Of a DNA stretch of 24,649 bases, positions 19,615 through 24,649 are shown one piece after another; the first letter of the stretch is position 1, and each line of letters opens with the position of its first letter. The translations under genes and the position numbers were made by a program. Source of the stretch: Cudoniella acicularis (lineage: Eukaryota; Ascomycota; Leotiomycetes; Helotiales; Helotiaceae); NCBI GenBank assembly GCA_013054445.1, contig JAAMPI010000839.1, positions 1 to 24,649 of the forward strand, read 5' to 3'. The notes under the pieces are model-generated. The model was not told the DNA's origin and did no database searches. It worked only from the letters and a program-made list of their open reading frames with translations.

Positions 19615-19700
19615 GTCAATTAAGTCATAGGCCGTCCATGAGCCGTTTGAGACTCCGGAGTCACTTTAAAGTATTTACTGCTCAGCGTTCTTTAATTGAC
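19615..19700. repeat. 86-bp inverted-repeat element with nested 12-bp palindrome
   Basis: GTCAATTAA at 19615-19623 is the exact reverse complement of TTAATTGAC at 19692-19700. Inside lies GACTCCGGAGTC at 19651-19662, a perfect 12-bp palindrome. It looks like a tiny MITE-like or binding-site structure. No target duplication is obvious. Confidence 0.6.
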
Positions 19701-19747
19701 ATGCAGCTAAATGAATTAATTATTTAAAATAATGTCTCTATTTTCTA

Positions 19748-20005
19748 TCATCGCTTTAATAAAAGACTTCCATGCCACGTTTCTGTGCCTTTTTGGATTT
19801 TCGGTGAAACTATTTTTCGCAAATATTTCAGATGATAACAGGATCTATTACTACGAATAGCGCCGCACAATTTAAGTTGTTTAAATTTTAAAAAGGAGGG
19901 AAGTTGATCGATCATTCCAAAAGCGTTGCAGGCAAGTGCGGCATAAAACATTCCTCCTGTGGCATGTGGTATGAAGGCTCCTAACGGCCAAGCCGCAATA
20001 ACGTT
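19748..20005 (-). pseudogene. Unrecognised protein fragment
   Basis: The minus-strand frame just after a TGA (20006-20008) reads NVIAAWPLGAFIPHATGG, then MFYAALACNAFGMIDQLPSF, ending in a less protein-like tail to the stop at 19748. The composition (Gly, Ala, Trp, Pro-rich, few low-complexity residues) is unlike random AT-rich DNA and suggests a conserved exon. Upstream of the TGA the same frame continues as KYVGMHSF. I do not recognise the family. It is likely a fragment of a lost gene. Confidence 0.35.
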
Positions 20006-20118
20006 TCAGAATGAGTGCATGCCAACGTATTTTACAGAATGGTCTAAGAATTCTCTGCCCCTAATAGAAATTTAACATACGGACGAGGTATTTATATGGT
20101 AATATTATAAATTAAGGG

Positions 20119-20406
20119 ATTGCGCTGAAGGGGAGGCAGTAATTCACTACGAATTAGTGAGTGTGCTCTAAAAGTTAGGTAGTGATATGCTATAAATTCG
20201 TGAGTGCACTCTAAAATTTAGGTAGTGATACGGTGTGAATTAGCGACTATACCCTGAAATTCAGGGACAATGCGCTGTAAACTTACGACGGCACTATAGA
20301 ACTTAGGGGGTGATGCACTATCAGGTAGGAGCAATGCGCTATAAATTAGCGACTGCACCCCGAAAACTAGGCAGTGAGGCGCTATAAAGTAGTGAGTATA
20401 TTGTAA
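20119..20406. repeat. Degenerate ~44-bp tandem repeat (minisatellite)
   Basis: About six to seven diverged copies of a unit such as ATGCGCTATAAATTAGCGAC followed by TGCACCCCGAAAACTAGGCAGTGA. Good copies lie at about 20140-20185, 20186-20228, 20270-20313 and 20334-20377, with a shortened copy at about 20314-20333. Recurring landmarks are GCGCT(A/G)TAAA, GCGAC/GTGAGTG and TAGG(C/T)AGTGA. It lies in filler upstream of the permease gene. Confidence 0.7.
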
Positions 20407-20897
20407 TCCCGGTCGTAAAATAGTATGTCTCATGTGCTGAAACGTTGTTACGGCTTGGCTAGTAGGAGCCTCCGTATGTAATGCGCCTGAATACGAAGAT
20501 GACGTCAAATCTTGTCAGATTAAGCAATTTGACACATCAAGGTAAGTTTATTTGATTATTGATATAACGGATGAGCAAATGCTATCACTCGCGCCTCGCA
20601 CGCAATCCCGCGCCGTAACTCGTCAGCACCAGCCTATAGTGAACCATGCAATAGCTGAGCTCAGTGACCACAACCAAGAATACTGCACCCCCAAAATGCT
20701 TATTTTGTCTCACAATGCTCACCACACAGTTCATCAGCTGCCAGAGCATCATGTCTCGCGATAGACGCTCCCATAATAGTTAGAGTTACCTTTACTCTTT
20801 CTTCTTTCGTCTTTATATAACTTTCTGCGCAGCGGATGCCGTCTCCTACGCGCTCCAACCCATCCCTCCACCGCCGACATCTCCTGAAGCGATCGAG
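20407..20897 (+). promoter_or_regulatory. Promoter region of the permease gene
   Basis: No coding signal is seen. A TATATAA box lies at 20814-20820, about 78 bases upstream of the ATG at 20898, preceded by a CT-rich stretch (TTTACTCTTTCTTCTTTCG), a common arrangement in fungal promoters. The ATG context is GATCGAGATGGC. No specific regulator site can be named with confidence. Confidence 0.4.
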
Positions 20898-22758
20898 ATG
20901 GCATCTTCATCGTCGTCCACCACCGCAGACCAAGAGCCACTGCTTCAGCGCTCCCATTCCCCGACCGATAGCATAGCCAGCTACAAGAGCATATCAAAAT
21001 CTCGAAATGATGACGAGCTCGAGGAGGGATCACTTTACAGCAGCAATCCTCTCGACCGGTCGGTGGAGAATGATGTCCTTCCCGAGACAGCCGTGCTAGG
21101 CCGCAACCTGGGATGGAGCAGCGCATACATCCTGATAATGTCTCGTGTTATAGGCAGCGGCATCTTTGCGACCCCAGGTGCAATTGTGCAGTCAGTAGGG
21201 AGTGTGGGAATAACATTGTTGCTCTGGATAGCGGGCGCTCTGATATCATGGTTGGGCTTGGCAATTAGTTTAGAGTATGGGTGCATGCTGCCAAGATCTG
21301 GAGGTGAGCATTCTTCTATAATATCTAACTTGAGATGGCACTAACTGCACAAAGGAGATAAGGTTTATCTCGAGTTCGTCTACCGACATCCGCGGTTTTT
21401 AGCGACTGTTCTTATCGCGGTCAAGTCCGTACTTCTTGGATTTACAGCCTCTAACTGTATTGTGTTCGGCGAGTACGTCTTATATGCTTTCAATCGAGAA
21501 CCGTCGCAGTTCGAAGGAAAGGTTCTTGCTCTTGGATTACTCACCGTTATCGTTGTTATCCACAGTTGCTTTCTTAAGACAGGAATATTCATACAAAACG
21601 TTCTCGGCTGGGTCAAAATCGCTTTAGCCATCTTCATGGTCTTTACGAGTCTATTCGTGGTTCTTTTCCGTTCCAATGAGAGCACAGAGAGCGCCATTCA
21701 ATTTAAAATCAACGGCAACGGTATCTGGGACGGTTCTGTGTGGAACTGGGGAATCATCTCAACTGCCATGTTCAAGGTTTCCTACTCTTATGCTGGCCTT
21801 TCCAACGTCAACAATGTTCTCAATGAAGTCAAGGATCCGGTCAAAACTCTCAAATCAGCAGCCACTACCGCACTTATAACCTCTTGTATTCTATATCTCC
21901 TAGTCAACATTGCTTATTTCCTGGTTGTGCCAATTGAAGATATCAAAAATTCTGGAGAATTAATCGCTGCCCTATTTTTTGAACGAGTGTTTGGTGCCGA
22001 ACTAGGAAGAGTACTGCTACCACTCGCAATAGCAACCTCGGCAGCGGGAAATGTCATGGTTGTGACATTCAGCCATGTAAGTGCGATATCGAACTTAATT
22101 TTGGGGGGGGGGCATTCTAACGTGGAACAGGCTCGAGTTGTGCAAGAGATAGCACGACAAGGATTTCTTCCCTTCTCACAATTTATCTCTTCCTCGAAAC
22201 CATTCGGAGCTCCGATGGGCGCTCTGATCACTCATTACATCCCTTCCTTCCTGGTTATTAGTATACCTGCCGCAAACATCTATTCCTTTATCCTAGACGT
22301 TGAGGGTTATCCAGGACAGTTCTTCTCTATAGCAAGCTCCCTTGGTTTACTCTGGCTTCGATACAAAAGACCGGATTTGCATAGACCATATATGGCGTTT
22401 CTTCCGGCAGTTACGTTCCAGGTTTTGCACTCGATTGCGGTGATATTTGCACCGTTTGTACCACGCGAAGGCTTGAATTGGAGACAACATCTTTCTCAAG
22501 TCAGTTACGCTTTCGTAGGGACTACTATGTAAGTCAGCCATCAAAATTTCCAAACTCACAGCTAATTTAATCTGCAGAATTTTGTTTGGCGTTGGATATT
22601 GGTATGTTTGGACAGTATGGATACCCCGCCGGAATGGCTGTACACTTGAAGAAATAGAAGCGACTTTAGACGATGGAACGACAGTTACGAGGCTTGTACA
22701 AGTCCCCATAGGATCAAAGCCAGTACCGACAACAGAGCAAGTGGCACACGACGAATGA
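20898..22758 (+). CDS. MUP1/LAT-type amino acid permease (methionine permease-like)
   Basis: Four exons: 20898-21303, 21355-22076, 22131-22528, 22578-22758; introns of 51, 54 and 49 bp with GTGAGC, GTAAGT and GTAAGT donors and CTAAC/CTAAT branch sites. The product is about 568 residues. A polar Ser-rich cytosolic N-terminus (about 85 residues) precedes roughly 12 membrane segments. SRVIGSGIFATPGAI in TM1 is the substrate-binding glycine motif of the APC superfamily. SYAGLSNVNNVLNEVKDPVKT and ARVVQEIARQGFLPF are conserved in fungal high-affinity methionine permeases (MUP1 and related). It likely imports methionine or similar neutral amino acids across the plasma membrane. The middle intron has no in-frame stop and a length divisible by three, so a naive call would include it as 18 extra residues (VSAISNL...VEQ). 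Family alignment (SH|ARVVQEIARQ) argues it is spliced. Confidence 0.92.
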
Positions 22759-23133
22759 TGTGATATTACGGGAGGAATTGACAACTTTGGCATAATAGAA
22801 TGTATCCAATAATCCGCATTATAGACACACACCATATACTACTTGTTTGCACCATAGCGTATTAGCGCTGACTCCCCTCAATTTGATTTCAAAGAAAGTT
22901 ATGGGGTTACGTCATTGGATACAGACGAAGTACAGTAGGCCACAATATCCAACACAACGTCCTAGAAATGGCATGCTTTCTGCATGCATTGCGTGCGGGG
23001 AAAGTGATCACATATTACAAATCAAGACATGGTGGTAAGGTGGGGTTTGCCGAGGGAGCATATAATATTTGAAGCTTCAAAAGAACTCTTGTTTTTAAAG
23101 ATACAGTATACCTAGAAATATATCCGACCGATC
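22759..23133. other. Intergenic region between permease and CmcJ-like gene
   Basis: 375 bases holding the permease 3' flank and the promoter of the next gene. One small open frame (22847-23038) shows no protein-like composition. No clear TATA box or named regulator site is seen. Confidence 0.4.
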
Positions 23134-24196
23134 ATGGCTACTGCTGCTGTTCAACATGCTCCGGGCAATGCCGTGGACCAAGTCGTCGAACCTCTTGCTC
23201 AGGGGACTAAGCCTGCGAAGCACAATGTTGCTACGGAGCTGAACTATTACCAGGATCCCGGTGATGGAACTCTACCGGCTCCTTTTTACGTTGGGTGAGT
23301 GTCGTTCGCATGTAAGAGAGTTCTCATTCTGAGACGAAAACAACAGTCAACCAAACACTTCTCAGCGCCCTCACACCGCCCAGAACGTCATTATCCACGA
23401 TATTTCTGGAGATGAGGATAAATACACCCTTGACAGCCATGGCTTCCAGTTTGTGAAGCATGAAAGTAAGGAGAAGGATTTCCTCGACGACGAGAAGATC
23501 AAGGCGGAATACTACCCAGAAGTGGAACAGCTCCTGAAAGATACGTGAGTATTAATCCCGTTTGGCCAGCAAATGGCCCTTATACTAACATACCTGGGCA
23601 GCACTGGAGCAACTCGCGTATTCATCTTTGACCACACAATCCGCCGTGCACCCGTCGACGTCCGCGACGGAGCCATCCAACTCCGTGGCCCAGGAAAAAG
23701 AGTTCACATCGACCAGTCCTACAGAGCCTCCGAGAGCCGCGTCAAGTACCACCTCCCAGACGAGGCTGACGAGCTTCTCAAGAAGCGCTTTCAGATCATC
23801 AACGTAAGTTCACACCATCTCTCTCTCCCCCCTTTTAAACAAAGTGATTACTCACCGTCACTGCTGCAGGTTTGGCGTCCCATTAAAACCATCCTCAGAG
23901 ATCCGCTCTCCCTTGCGGACGCCCATTCCGTGCCTGACAGCGACCTTGTTCCCGCTGCGTTGATCTATCCTGATCGCGAGGGCGAGACGTACGCTGTCAA
24001 GCCGAATCCGAATCATCGATGGTACTTTAAGTATGCGCAACGGCCTGATGAGCCGCTGTTTATCAAGTGTTATGATTCGGTCGATGATGGCCGCGCGAGG
24101 AGGATTCCGCATTCTGCGTTTGAGAATCCGGCTCATAATAATGAGCCTCCTAGGGAGAGTATTGAGGTGCGGACGTTGGTATTTTATGATTACTAG
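23134..24196 (+). CDS. CmcJ/AsaB-like putative oxygenase (GA4 desaturase-like family)
   Basis: Four exons: 23134-23294, 23347-23544, 23602-23803, 23870-24196; introns of 52, 57 and 66 bp with GTGAGT, GTGAGT and GTAAGT donors. Product about 295 residues, the usual length for the family. Landmarks: VHIDQSYRASESRVKYHLP (His155, Asp157), FQIINVWRPIKTILRDPLS, NHRWYFKYAQRPDEPLFIKC, PHSAFENP (His268) and PPRESIEVRTLVFYDY (Arg282 or Arg288). The HxD...H set with a late Arg fits a non-haem iron, 2-oxoglutarate-type centre, as proposed for AsaB and CmcJ relatives in fungal and bacterial secondary metabolism. The substrate is unknown; it is probably soluble. No partner biosynthetic gene lies in the window. 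The third intron has length divisible by three and no stop, so read-through would insert 22 residues (VSSHHLS...LLQ). Third-position bases switch from C/A-rich to G/T-rich near 23950. Confidence 0.92.
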
Positions 24197-24649
24197 GTTG
24201 TCGAAACAGCGGTCGAGTTTACTATGTAGCAGGTGAGGCTTTGGATAAATTGTAATGATGTGTCTCAACACTGGAGAAATGATTCAAATTCAAGCTCTAC
24301 GAAAACATGTTCCTTTGATTTATACCTAAACGTGAGAATGGCGCATCGGCGCAGTCATTAGACCTACCAAATAATAGAACGTGATTAGTGAGCTCTTACG
24401 TTAGCTGTGTTGCGGCTGATGCAAACTGTAAGCCCAACATACAAAGCATAGCGATTGGTTGGATGTGAACTTACGCTCGTATGAATCTGACAAATGAAGC
24501 CTCAACCTTAAAAAAATGACATGCTTCCTTCTCCCAAATTCAACACACATTGTAGAAATCCATAACTATACCTACTCATTTTCCCTCTCATTCTCTCATC
24601 ACAACTTCAAGTTCCCCCAAGCCACTATACACAACATCATCCCATTAGA
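24197..24649. other. Downstream flank, possibly leading into another gene
   Basis: The 3' flank of the CmcJ-like gene, then gene-free DNA. From about 24525 to 24649 the plus strand is pyrimidine- and A-rich with TCATTCTCTCATC and CAACTTCAAGTTCCCCCAAG motifs, typical of fungal 5' leaders. A plus-strand gene may begin just beyond the window. Confidence 0.35.

Larger units (their letters stand above)
19274..20118. other. AT-rich stretch with a palindromic element and a protein fragment
   Basis: Apart from the 86-bp inverted structure at 19615-19700 and the minus-strand protein scrap at 19748-20005, I see only AT-rich filler without recognisable coding sequence. Confidence 0.35.

Noticed and set aside
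20119..20406. CRISPR-like array
   Set aside because: The units are contiguous and degenerate with no unique spacers, and the genome is fungal; it is a minisatellite.
22847..23038. Small gene between permease and CmcJ-like gene
   Set aside because: 63 codons without signal peptide, domain or convincing composition, inside an expected promoter region.

Overview
The window looks like a piece of a filamentous ascomycete (Pezizomycotina) nuclear genome. Evidence: short 49-66 bp GT-AG introns with CTAAC-type branch sites, a HET-domain gene, a GH27 alpha-galactosidase, a MUP1-type amino acid permease, a CmcJ/AsaB-like putative oxygenase, Tc1/mariner-type transposons riddled with TAG/TAA/TGA stops, and AT-rich TpA-dense filler typical of repeat-induced point mutation (RIP). 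A leotiomycete is my guess from protein style only.

Layout. 1-4085: transposon-rich AT-rich DNA holding one complete TIR element (682-2162, TA duplication) and an unrecognised decayed reading frame (2763-3143). 4086-6231 (+): a four-exon secreted GH27 alpha-galactosidase with a C-terminal extension and one apparent single-base frameshift in a C-rich run. 6232-9715: filler, weak unrecognised coding remnants (7024-7766) and a second complete but dead Tc1-like element (7780-9130) whose transposase remnant runs on the minus strand. 9716-11661 (-): an apparently intact two-exon HET-domain gene. 12254-16777: a pseudogene graveyard, with a membrane-protein relic on +, then on - an internally deleted adenine phosphoribosyltransferase fragment, a broken large multi-pass membrane protein (the family that often carries a DUF6536 N-terminus) and a broken membrane-anchored short-chain dehydrogenase. 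16778-18836: AT-rich filler containing an interrupted tRNA-like gene (17857-18067). 18837-19273 (+): a small secreted cysteine-rich protein. 19274-20880: filler with a palindromic 86-bp element, a protein fragment and a ~44-bp degenerate tandem repeat. 20898-22758 (+): an intact four-exon amino acid permease. 23134-24196 (+): an intact four-exon CmcJ/AsaB-like gene. The right edge is a pyrimidine-rich stretch that may lead into another gene.

The live genes appear to be the alpha-galactosidase (if the frameshift is an error), HET, the secreted protein, the permease and the CmcJ-like gene. I see no clear biosynthetic cluster or new defence system. The most distinctive signals are the abrupt third-position base switches inside two genes, the split tRNA, the APRT fragment missing its PRPP loop, and two stop-free introns whose length is a multiple of three.
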